Of a stretch of DNA of 13,008 nucleotides, positions 6,763 through 13,008 are shown piece by piece. Numbering within the stretch: position 1 is the stretch's first letter; each line of letters opens with the position of its first letter. Below the pieces are notes generated by a model. The model saw only the letters and a list, made by a program, of their open reading frames with translations. It did not search any database and had not been told where the DNA came from. The position numbers and the translations under genes were made by a program. Source of the DNA: Promethearchaeota archaeon (GTDB taxonomy: Archaea; Asgardarchaeota; Lokiarchaeia; Sigyniarchaeales; SOKP01). The stretch spans positions 1-13,008 of the forward strand of contig JAHLWE010000385.1 in NCBI GenBank assembly GCA_019058135.1, read 5' to 3'.

Positions 6763-7608
6763 TTAATCTATTTTAAGATTAAATAGTTTTTTAGCATTTT
6801 TATAAAATATATCTCTATAAAAGTTTCTTGATAAATCGAGATCTAACAATCCTAACAAGGAATTTTCATAAGAATAAGGAATATTTGGGAAATCAGAACC
6901 AAAAAGAATACGATCTTGATAAGATAAGAGTACCTCTGGTTTTGGGCGTTTAATCTTTCTTTCGGGAAATATATTATCACGGATATAAATCATTGTAGTG
7001 TCCAAGTACATATTTTCATGTTTATCAAGTAATTTAATGAATTTATCATATTCGAATGCACCCATATGTGCAATGATGAGCTTCATATCTGGAAAATTAT
7101 CCAGAAATTTTTGAAAATTTTTTATTCCTACATATTTATTTCTATATGGTGCTGTTCCTGCATGCCATGTGATAATTTTATTATATTTTTCAACAAATTT
7201 GTAGATTTTCTTCATTCTCGGGTCGTTTGGATAAAACTCTTGTACTAAAGGTTGAATTTTTATACCTTGAAAATTGTAAATACTAAATAATTTTTCTGTA
7301 TATTCTTCACGATTTTCATCTTCTGGCCAAACAGTTCCAAAGGGTATTGTATTAAGATTTTTTTTCACAAATTCATTTGTCCATTCATTCATTTCTTCTG
7401 CGAGGTCCTTTTTATGTGCGTAATTAAGGGTTGTAAATGCTTTCACATGTTTTTTTTTTAAAATTTGGATTAATTCATCATTAGGTAATTTATAAAATAT
7501 TGGCCACTTATGCTCTTCAAAAAAATTCCAAATAGATTTAAACATTTCTGGTGAAAAAAAATGAGTATGTGAATCAATATATTTAAAATCTTTTGGAGCG
7601 TATACCAT
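6763..7608 (-). CDS. Amidohydrolase-2 family metal-dependent hydrolase
   Basis: A TIM-barrel hydrolase of the ACMSD-like (amidohydrolase_2) family, 281 residues, full length for the family. The metal-site pattern is complete: DSHTHFF with H14 and H16 after strand 1, WHAG with H149, IAHMGAFE with H181, and the FGSDFP motif with D239. A GIKIQP segment (115-120) occupies the usual strand before the first of these later histidines. The family covers decarboxylases and hydrolases of cyclic or aromatic acids; the substrate cannot be predicted from this sequence or its neighbours. ATG 7608 starts the conserved N-terminus directly. No signal peptide is seen, so the enzyme is cytoplasmic. The gene is divergent from the DHH nuclease across 67 bp and converges on the Sm-like gene with an 18-bp gap. 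Confidence 0.85.
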   Translation of the reverse strand: MVYAPKDFKYIDSHTHFFSPEMFKSIWNFFEEHKWPIFYKLPNDELIQILKKKHVKAFTTLNYAHKKDLAEEMNEWTNEFVKKNLNTIPFGTVWPEDENREEYTEKLFSIYNFQGIKIQPLVQEFYPNDPRMKKIYKFVEKYNKIITWHAGTAPYRNKYVGIKNFQKFLDNFPDMKLIIAHMGAFEYDKFIKLLDKHENMYLDTTMIYIRDNIFPERKIKRPKPEVLLSYQDRILFGSDFPNIPYSYENSLLGLLDLDLSRNFYRDIFYKNAKKLFNLKID

Positions 7609-7641
7609 TATTCAACTTGATAAGGAGTTAATATTATTAAA

Positions 7642-7665
7642 ATATTTAGTTATATTTAGTTATAT
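7642..7665. repeat. 10-bp direct repeat in a divergent promoter
   Basis: ATATTTAGTT occurs at 7642-7651 and 7652-7661, followed by a partial third copy (ATAT). It fills the 67-bp space between the divergent amidohydrolase and DHH genes. The copies themselves are TATA-like: TTATATTT (7650-7657) lies about 25 nt before the DHH ATG, which fits a leaderless transcript. Whether the repeat is regulatory is unknown. Confidence 0.4.
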
Positions 7666-7675
7666 ATTATTAAAG

Positions 7676-9184
7676 ATGAGTGATTTAAACCAAAAAAAAG
7701 AATTTTATGATTATATTGGTAATAGTATAAAGTTTTTTAACGAAAAAATTGATGAGTTTAATTTTCCAATTAGAATGTTTACTCATTATGACGCCGATGG
7801 ATTATGTTCTGGCGCGATCCTTTCCGTCATGTTATTTCGAGAAAAAATTCCCTATCACCTTACAATAAAAAAGCAATTAGATAGACAAAATATCCAAGAG
7901 ATAGCAATATCTATTGAGAAATCTAATAATTTTGTGATTTTTTCTGATTTTGGAAGCGGACAATGTCAAGAAATCGAAAATAACATTAAAAAAGGCCAAT
8001 ATATGATTTTAGATCATCATTTGCCCCAAAAAATTGCCAATAAAGAAATGAAAAAAGAATTGAAAATTTTAAGAGAAAGACACTTTCCATATCATGTTAA
8101 TCCATATTTTTTTGAAATAGATGGAAGTATAGATGTTTCAGCGGCAGGTATATGTTATCTTTTCTCGAAAATTATAAACTCTAATAATATTGATTTATCT
8201 CCTCTGGCAATAGTCGCAGCAACAGGTGATATACAAAATCAAGGACCCAATAGGACTTTTATAGGTTTAAATTCTGATATTTTAAACGATGCATTAAAAG
8301 AAAAAAAAATTGAAATGAAAACAGATTTAAATTTCTCAAGTTTCAAGCCATTAAATCAAGCCATTGCATATTCTAATGAGATTCAACTTCCAGGATTATC
8401 TCAACGCGAAGATGTCTCTTTAAAATTTCTCCAAAAAACAGGAGTTTTTGTTGAAAATGTTGATGGAGAGATAAAAACTCTGAATGATTTTAGTTGGGAT
8501 GAGAAAAGAATTATTTCTTCAGCAATAGTTAAGTATGCTGTGGATTCCTGTGGATTGGATCCAGCAGAAATAACTAAAAAATTAATTATTAATAAATATC
8601 TTCTTTTAGATGAGATAAACTATCCGGAGCTGTCAGAAACAAGTGAATTCTCCCATCTTCTCAACTCCTGTGGGAGGACAGGAAATGCTTCCATGGGTAT
8701 TGCCATCGCTATGGGGGATAAGGATAAGAGTATAGAAAAGGTTAGAAAAATTTTAAAAAATTACAAAAGTAAATTATCCAAAAGTATAGAGTGGGTATTG
8801 TCTGAAAAAAAGTTAAAGAGTATGGATTATATTCATTATTTTTATGGAGAAGATATAATACCGGAAGAAATTATTGGAACTATTTGTTCCATGTTAATAA
8901 ATTCTCAATTAATAGATAGAACAAAGCCGATTCTTGGTTATGCAGATAAGATTGGTGAGGATTTCTATAAAGTTTCAGCCAGAACAACAATAGATTTAGT
9001 AAATGATGGTGTAAATCTTTCGCAAGTAATAAAGGAAGCAACAAGATTAATGAAACTTGAGGTTTTAGGTGGGGGTCATCCACCAGCTGCTGGCACTAAA
9101 ATTAAAAAGGAATTAATTGATGAATTTTTACTAATATGTGATAAAATCATAAAGAAACAATTAAAACATAAAATTTCTTTTTAA
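7676..9184 (+). CDS. DHH-family single-strand nuclease (archaeal RecJ/GAN-like)
   Basis: 502 residues, full length for archaeal RecJ-type proteins. DHH domain: THYDADG (36-42), FSDFGSG (89-95), LDHH (112-115) and AATGDIQNQG (181-190) carry the metal-binding Asp and His residues. DHHA1 domain: HLLNSCGRTGN (328-338), KVSARTT (432-438) and GGGHPPAAG (465-473). All catalytic residues appear intact. In the family this is a processive exonuclease on single-stranded DNA or RNA, in some archaea associated with GINS in the replication complex (GAN) and related to eukaryotic Cdc45. The intact motifs favour an active nuclease over a Cdc45-like inactive form. ATG 7676 is preceded by no Shine-Dalgarno sequence; a TATA-like box 25 nt upstream suggests a leaderless mRNA. 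It is not in an operon with replication genes here. An oligoribonuclease or nanoRNase role cannot be excluded. Confidence 0.88.
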   Translation: MSDLNQKKEFYDYIGNSIKFFNEKIDEFNFPIRMFTHYDADGLCSGAILSVMLFREKIPYHLTIKKQLDRQNIQEIAISIEKSNNFVIFSDFGSGQCQEIENNIKKGQYMILDHHLPQKIANKEMKKELKILRERHFPYHVNPYFFEIDGSIDVSAAGICYLFSKIINSNNIDLSPLAIVAATGDIQNQGPNRTFIGLNSDILNDALKEKKIEMKTDLNFSSFKPLNQAIAYSNEIQLPGLSQREDVSLKFLQKTGVFVENVDGEIKTLNDFSWDEKRIISSAIVKYAVDSCGLDPAEITKKLIINKYLLLDEINYPELSETSEFSHLLNSCGRTGNASMGIAIAMGDKDKSIEKVRKILKNYKSKLSKSIEWVLSEKKLKSMDYIHYFYGEDIIPEEIIGTICSMLINSQLIDRTKPILGYADKIGEDFYKVSARTTIDLVNDGVNLSQVIKEATRLMKLEVLGGGHPPAAGTKIKKELIDEFLLICDKIIKKQLKHKISF

Positions 9185-9200
9185 TCTCTTTTAGAATATC

Positions 9201-9210
9201 TTTTTTCTTT
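9201..9210 (+). terminator. T-rich tract after the DHH nuclease gene
   Basis: TTTTTTCTTT begins 17 nt past the TAA of the DHH gene, in the 77-bp gap between this gene and the converging methyltransferase gene. The position fits archaeal intrinsic-type termination at U-rich RNA. Confidence 0.4.
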
Positions 9211-9261
9211 CAAGTTAAAGATAATTACTGAATTTTCGATTTTAATGATTAAGATATATAT

Positions 9262-9822
9262 TTAGAAAAATAAGAAATATCGTGGCACATTATTCTTATA
9301 TTCTTTGTATGATTCCCCGTATTGTTCTAATAATCTTCTTTCCTCACCCAAAATTCTAAAATGTGAAAATATTGCGTAAAATACAAAAGATATTATCGCA
9401 ATTCCTGAACCTATAAGTATAGAGCTTCCAAGAGTTGCAAGATATAACATAAGCTGCTGAGGATTTCGTGATATCTTATATATTCCCGAGGTAATTGGTT
9501 TGTCAAGTAGAGCATTTTTAAAATTAAAAATTGCAATAATCATTCCTATAGTTCCTATTGAAAAAATAATTATGCCTATTATGAAATCAATTGATAAAAA
9601 ATTTATTGGGGTAAAGATCATTAAAATTAAATTCAAAAGGGCAAAAATTTTTGAAACCTTCGCTAAAATTTTTTGTGACCTTGTCCAACCTTTCTCATCA
9701 TAAAGCCTTGCAATTACTTCTCTAGGGCAAGATAAAATCAACAAACCAAAAATTAAGTAGGATATCACTACAAATATCCATCCATTAAGCCAGTCTAGTC
9801 TAAGTTCTGGAAATAATTCCAT
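9262..9822 (-). CDS. Integral-membrane methyltransferase, ICMT/PEMT-like
   Basis: Predicted product of the isoprenylcysteine carboxyl methyltransferase / phospholipid methyltransferase group, 186 residues from ATG 9822. GTG 9831 is in frame, but GTGA at 9828-9831 sits 5 nt before the ATG and looks like its ribosome-binding site. Hydrophobic segments (numbered from the GTG) lie at about 18-34, 60-76, 80-103 and 127-156, the last long enough to form a hairpin. The conserved C-terminal part carries GIYKISRNPQ (116-125) and EERRLLEQYGESYKEY (163-178) ending VPRYF; in ICMT this region binds SAM and closes the active site. The methyl acceptor is unknown; in archaea these proteins may act on lipids or prenylated compounds. 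The gene converges on the DHH nuclease gene and has no linked partner. Confidence 0.75.
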   Translation of the reverse strand: MELFPELRLDWLNGWIFVVISYLIFGLLILSCPREVIARLYDEKGWTRSQKILAKVSKIFALLNLILMIFTPINFLSIDFIIGIIIFSIGTIGMIIAIFNFKNALLDKPITSGIYKISRNPQQLMLYLATLGSSILIGSGIAIISFVFYAIFSHFRILGEERRLLEQYGESYKEYKNNVPRYFLFF

Positions 9823-9831
9823 TTTATTCAC

Positions 9832-10137
9832 TAATAAAGATATTTTATATTTTTTAGAAAGCTTTTAGCTTCAACTAATAAAATAAAAAGATTATATGAT
9901 ATTTAAATTTTTATTTATCAAATTTACCTTATTACTTAAATCTATAATGAAATACTAACAAAATAAAATAGAATATAATAAAACAAGAAGAATTTATCCT
10001 CATATAAAATTAAATAAAGCCTAAAAAAACATATTAAAAATAATTAATAGATTTTCTACTAACTATTTTTCCTTTGTTTTATTTCTAAAAAAAAATAAAT
10101 GCTCAAAAAATTTCTCTTATTAAAAGAAATTATTCTC
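9832..10137. other. AT-rich intergenic region, no gene seen
   Basis: I find no coding frame, tRNA-like fold or long repeat on either strand between the membrane methyltransferase and the flavoprotein promoter. The one structured element is a short inverted repeat, AATTTCT (10109-10115) and AGAAATT (10125-10131), just before the TATA box. It could be an operator but is also likely by chance at this base composition. Confidence 0.5.
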
Positions 10138-10146
10138 TTTATATAT
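10138..10146 (+). promoter_or_regulatory. TATA box of the flavoprotein gene
   Basis: TTTATATAT lies 29-37 nt before ATG 10175. A start of transcription about 25 nt downstream of it would give a leader of roughly 10 nt. The leader region includes AGAGGA at 10158-10163, a Shine-Dalgarno-like match with a long (11-nt) spacer to the ATG. Confidence 0.4.
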
Positions 10147-10174
10147 CTTTTAATTCTAGAGGAATGAACGGAAT

Positions 10175-10900
10175 ATGAAAGTCGTGGCAATAAATAGTAG
10201 CCCAAATATGGGTAAGGGTAGTACTGCTATGATTCTTACTCCCTTTCTTGAGGGAATGAAAGAAGCGGGAGCACAGATTGAATTATTTTACACAAAGAAG
10301 TTAGATATTAAACCGTGTCAGGGGGAATTTAACTGTTGGCTCAAAACACCAGGTAAATGTTTCCAACAGGATGATATGCAAATGCTTCTACCCAAGCTAG
10401 GTAGTTCAGATATCTGGGTATTTGCAACTCCTGTCCATTGTGATGGAGTCTCGGGATCGATGCTGAATTTGTGGGAAAGAATGATATCAGTAGCAAAACC
10501 ATTCGTAGAGCTACGGAATGGACACTGCCGCCATCCTCTGCATGAGGGATTCAAACAAGGTAAGGTTGTGCTGGTTTCAACTTGCGGCCATTTCGAATTA
10601 GATAATTTCGACCCGATGCTTTTACATATTAAGGCATTTACCAAGAATTCCAATAGGGAATTTGCTGGGGCATTACTACGTCCCCATGGAGCTGGATTGA
10701 GGATTATGATGAAAATGGGCGTGCAAATGGATGATATCTTTAAAGCAGCAAAAGAAGCAGGTCGTCAACTCATTGTTGATGGTAGGATATCTCCGAATAC
10801 CCTAAATGCAATCAGTCGCGAACTTATATCCCTAGAGATGTATTTAAAAGGCGTTAATAAGGCATATCAGCACATTTTTAATAGTTTGAGAGAAAAATAA
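10175..10900 (+). CDS. NAD(P)H-dependent FMN reductase-like flavoprotein
   Basis: 241 residues with a flavodoxin-like fold. The N-terminal beta strand and phosphate loop read VVAINSSPNMGKGS (3-16), equivalent to the G-S-P-R-x-x-G-N-T loop that binds FMN. PCQGEFNCW then PGKC then DDM (47-68) is the family's cysteine-rich segment, here with Cys 48, 54 and 62. That is too few and too widely spaced for the CxxCxxC cluster of true iron-sulfur flavoproteins. ATPVHCDGVSGSMLNLWERM (84-103) is the second FMN-contact loop and the dimer helix. The C-terminal half (about 130-241) is less typical. It would transfer electrons from NAD(P)H through FMN; the acceptor is unknown. Sampled 60-base lines are 42-52% G+C, against about 25% in a DHH-gene line, suggesting horizontal acquisition. 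Its own promoter precedes it, and it converges on the beta-CASP RNase gene with a 60-bp gap. Confidence 0.8.
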   Translation: MKVVAINSSPNMGKGSTAMILTPFLEGMKEAGAQIELFYTKKLDIKPCQGEFNCWLKTPGKCFQQDDMQMLLPKLGSSDIWVFATPVHCDGVSGSMLNLWERMISVAKPFVELRNGHCRHPLHEGFKQGKVVLVSTCGHFELDNFDPMLLHIKAFTKNSNREFAGALLRPHGAGLRIMMKMGVQMDDIFKAAKEAGRQLIVDGRISPNTLNAISRELISLEMYLKGVNKAYQHIFNSLREK

Positions 10901-10960
10901 AATAATAGATTTTGAAAACAATTATGTGGAAGTTAAAATTCTAGGATATAAAGCAAATAT

Positions 10961-12262
10961 TTAAATTGTAAAAACATCTCCGATTTCTGGAGAAATGGCT
11001 GAATATTCTTTTTTATTGAGATTTTTTGCAAAAGTAGTGCAAGATTCAGCACTTCCATGGATGCAAAATATATTTTTTTCTGAATCCTCATTGAATTTTA
11101 AATTATCAACGAATTTTAATAAATCTAAACTTCCGGCGTGACTTGAAAAGTCAAAATTTTTAATGTCGCAAACAGCGTCAATACCGTTTGGGTCAGTTTT
11201 AGACTTAAAAAATAAATTGTCATCAAGTAAAATTCTTCCTGGAGTATTTTCAACTTGATATCCAACTGAATAAATAGCGGAATTTTGCTCGTTGATAATC
11301 GATCTCGCATAATTTCTAGCAGGACCTCCCTGTAACATTCCTGAGGGACTAATTATTATTCCGGGTGTAGTTTTTGCAATCTTTCTGTCTCTTTTTAATC
11401 GGGAATTTAAAATAAAGGTAGCATTATTTATAGCTCTTCGAAATTCTCTTGGATTTCTTAAAAATTCAGCGTAATCAAAATAGATCTCAGAGATTTTCCT
11501 TGCCATTCCATCTAGAAAAAGATTTCCATGATATCCATAATGATAAAGGACACTTAGAATCTCTTGAGATCTAGCTACACCAAAAGCGGGAACTAGCACA
11601 CGTCCCTTATCCTCTACAATTATATTTACATTTTCAATAAATTTCTTTTCGATCTCATCTCTTGGTCGATGATCTCTTAAAGCATATGTTGATTCTATGA
11701 TTAATGCATCTAATTCTGGAAAATCATGAACATCAATACTATTTACAAGTCTAGTTTTTTGTGTGTTAATATCCCCGGTGTATAAAATTTTTTTTCCATC
11801 AACTTCCACTAAAATAGAACAAGAACCGGGTACATGACCAGCATCTTTTAAAGTTATATAAAAATTATTTTCAATCCTCTGTCTTGTTCCATATTCAAGA
11901 AAATAACACGAAATACCCATTTTATTAAGTTCTTGATTTGAGTATTGTATTTTAAATTTAGAAATTTTAAGTGTATCGCGAATTAATACCTCAATTATCC
12001 TAAAAGTTAATTCATTCGTAAATAACGGAATCTGGCGATTTTTATATAAGCTTGGAAGGTTTCCTGAATGGTCAATATGACAGTGGGTTAATGCAATTGC
12101 CGATATTTCAATCCCATCAACACTTAAAGGTAAAACATTGCCATTTCCTTGTAACCGTATTCCGTAATCAAGGAGTAAGTAATTTCCTGTTTCTTCAGAT
12201 TGAATTAATATACTAGATGCTCCAATTTCCCTACATCCCCCAAGAAACCTTATTTTAACCAT
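10961..12262 (-). CDS. Beta-CASP metallo-beta-lactamase RNase, aCPSF2-like
   Basis: 433 residues, matching the short archaeal beta-CASP enzymes that lack N-terminal KH domains (aCPSF2 type). Metallo-beta-lactamase motifs: THCHIDH (59-65), GHVPGS with H143 (142-147) and YTGDIN with D164. Beta-CASP motifs: A at IIESTY (E190), B at DFSSHAG (H375) and C at IHGSAE (H402). SPSGMLQGGP (305-314) and VGYQVENTPG (333-342) are typical of this group. No KH or zinc-ribbon region is present, so it is not aCPSF1/FttA. The expected role is endo- or 5'-3' exonucleolytic RNA processing or decay, zinc-dependent and cytoplasmic. ATG 12262 opens directly into the first strand, VKIRFLGGCREIG; a purine-rich GGGAAGAG lies somewhat far upstream. 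It is divergent from the MTAP gene. Confidence 0.88.
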   Translation of the reverse strand: MVKIRFLGGCREIGASSILIQSEETGNYLLLDYGIRLQGNGNVLPLSVDGIEISAIALTHCHIDHSGNLPSLYKNRQIPLFTNELTFRIIEVLIRDTLKISKFKIQYSNQELNKMGISCYFLEYGTRQRIENNFYITLKDAGHVPGSCSILVEVDGKKILYTGDINTQKTRLVNSIDVHDFPELDALIIESTYALRDHRPRDEIEKKFIENVNIIVEDKGRVLVPAFGVARSQEILSVLYHYGYHGNLFLDGMARKISEIYFDYAEFLRNPREFRRAINNATFILNSRLKRDRKIAKTTPGIIISPSGMLQGGPARNYARSIINEQNSAIYSVGYQVENTPGRILLDDNLFFKSKTDPNGIDAVCDIKNFDFSSHAGSLDLLKFVDNLKFNEDSEKNIFCIHGSAESCTTFAKNLNKKEYSAISPEIGDVFTI

Positions 12263-12318
12263 TGTAGTATTATTCTCTTCCCATCCTTTATTATGGTAAT
12301 ATAAATGAAAAAAATTTA

Positions 12319-12346
12319 TTGTAAGTGGTTGTTAACCAAATAACAA
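12319..12346. promoter_or_regulatory. Interrupted inverted repeat in the RNase/MTAP divergent promoter
   Basis: TGGTT (12326-12330) and AACCA (12334-12338) form a hairpin-like core around GTT. Outer arms TTGT (12319-12322) and ACAA (12343-12346) are separated from the core by 3 and 4 nt. It lies between a minus-strand TATA-like TTTATATTA (about 12296-12304) and the plus-strand TATA-like box at 12365, a place where a regulator could act on both genes. This is inference from position only. Confidence 0.3.
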
Positions 12347-12364
12347 AAATCAAAAAGGTTTATG

Positions 12365-12375
12365 ATTATAAATTA
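12365..12375 (+). promoter_or_regulatory. Possible TATA box of the MTAP gene
   Basis: ATTATAAATTA lies 56-66 nt before ATG 12431 and is preceded by the purine-rich AAAAAGG, which could act as a BRE. It would imply a leader of about 35 nt. Confidence 0.3.
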
Positions 12376-12430
12376 ACAATACAATAAGAATTTAAACTTA
12401 AGTTAAAATTAGCAATGAAATGATGTTAAA

Positions 12431-13008
12431 ATGAAATATTCAGAAGAAAATGTAGAAATTGGGATAATTGGTGGGACTGGTTCTGATTTAGAGCTTGAAG
12501 ACGCCGAAGACGTAAAAGTTTATACTCCATATGGAATGTCATCTGATCTTATTTCGGTTGGCTTTTATAAAGGTAGAAAATTAGCATTTATACCAAGACA
12601 TGGTCATGGTCATGTTATAACTCCACATAATCTTAATACAAGGGCGAATATTTGGGCATTAGCTAAAGAATTAGGTGTAAAGCGAATCATATCTCCGAGT
12701 GCAGTAGGTTCTTTAGTGAAGGAATACGACAAAGGAGATTTTGTAATAGTTGATCAGTACATAGACCGGACTAAAAAGAGGTTAGATACTTTTTATGAAG
12801 GCGGTCAGGTCTGCCATATGAGCCAAGCTGAACCATTTTGTCCCGAAATGAATGAAATTTTTTATAATGCGGGCAAAGAAATTCCGGGTTTAAATATTAC
12901 ATTGGGGGGTACTTATGTTTGTATCGAAGGACCAAGATTTTCCACTATTGCAGAATCACGTATGTTTCGAATTTGGGGTGGTGACGTGATTGGAATGACA
13001 TGCTACCC
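12431..13008 (+). CDS. mtnP: S-methyl-5'-thioadenosine phosphorylase, 3' end beyond window
   Basis: The first 192 complete codons of a phosphorylase that splits methylthioadenosine into adenine and methylthioribose-1-phosphate, salvaging the by-product of polyamine synthesis. Motifs: IIGGTGS (12-18, phosphate loop), PRHGHGH (55-61), SPSAVGSL (88-95), QAEPFC (132-137), TYVCIEGPRFST (161-172) and SRMFRIWGGDVIGMT (176-190). QAEPFC and the IEGPRFS-to-MFRxWG stretch match MTAP closely, rather than bacterial PNP. ATG 12431 is the only start: an in-frame TGA lies at 12416-12418. The family runs to about 260-290 residues, so roughly a quarter to a third is missing to the right. Related archaeal enzymes can accept inosine or guanosine derivatives, so substrate range is less certain than family. 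Confidence 0.9.
   Translation, partial: MKYSEENVEIGIIGGTGSDLELEDAEDVKVYTPYGMSSDLISVGFYKGRKLAFIPRHGHGHVITPHNLNTRANIWALAKELGVKRIISPSAVGSLVKEYDKGDFVIVDQYIDRTKKRLDTFYEGGQVCHMSQAEPFCPEMNEIFYNAGKEIPGLNITLGGTYVCIEGPRFSTIAESRMFRIWGGDVIGMTCY

Noticed and set aside
7541..7555. An 11-base match (CATTTCTGGTG) between the 29-bp insertion and the amidohydrolase gene
   Set aside because: There it simply encodes the conserved SPEMF-type residues in frame; the match does not extend further, and short matches are common in AT-rich DNA.
10318..10653. Minus-strand frame of 111 codons opposite the flavoprotein
   Set aside because: A long antisense frame is expected in the higher-G+C gene; the plus strand carries the FMN-binding motifs.
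11125..11310. Minus-strand frame of 61 codons within the beta-CASP gene
   Set aside because: Same strand but a different frame inside a conserved coding region; no start context and no motif.
12401..12418. Palindrome AACTTAAGTT and further AT palindromes before the MTAP gene
   Set aside because: Short AT-only palindromes occur throughout this DNA by chance, and this one has no distinguishing position or repeat.
1..13008. CRISPR arrays, tRNA or rRNA genes
   Set aside because: No regularly spaced repeats, no cloverleaf with the conserved T-loop, and no rRNA-like G+C-rich block were seen on either strand.

Overview
The window is very AT-rich (about 25% G+C in the lines I counted inside one gene). 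It carries typically archaeal genes: a RecJ/Cdc45-type DHH nuclease, a short beta-CASP RNase of the aCPSF2 type, a small Sm-like protein, a histone-deacetylase-fold hydrolase and an MTAP-type nucleoside phosphorylase. Several start regions show TATA-like boxes, and one shows a GGTGAT ribosome-binding sequence. I read it as an archaeal chromosome, possibly from an Asgard (Lokiarchaeia-like) lineage. That lineage is a guess from gene content and base composition; no marker in the window proves it.

Left third (1-5.7 kb), an accessory region with damaged genes: (i) the 3' part of a LAGLIDADG homing-endonuclease gene entering from the left edge; (ii) a deacetylase-fold gene on the minus strand, broken by what looks like a single 29-bp insertion; (iii) a large single-chain type IIG (Eco57I-like) restriction-methyltransferase on the minus strand, whose nuclease core has Glu where Lys is expected and whose C-terminus is cut by an in-frame TAG followed by 38 more plausible codons; (iv) an internally deleted IS element, bounded by 29-bp imperfect inverted repeats and keeping only the transposase C-terminus.

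Middle (5.7-9.8 kb): a small four-cysteine protein, an open frame of 93 codons without a start codon, a small Sm-like protein with an unclear start, and an amidohydrolase divergent from a DHH-family nuclease. The DHH gene converges on an integral-membrane methyltransferase of the ICMT/PEMT type.

Right third (9.8-13 kb): a 350-bp AT-rich gap leads to an FMN-reductase-like flavoprotein whose base composition (about 42-52% G+C in sampled lines) is far above its surroundings, suggesting recent acquisition. It converges on the beta-CASP RNase gene. That gene is divergent from the S-methyl-5'-thioadenosine phosphorylase gene, which runs off the right edge; a small inverted repeat lies between the two.

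I see no co-directional operon and no multi-gene defence system. Most genes stand alone, divergent or convergent with their neighbours. The most informative signals are the lesions: the 29-bp insertion, the in-frame TAG, the lost start codon and the IS derivative. If they are not assembly errors, they show a small region in decay next to mobile DNA.
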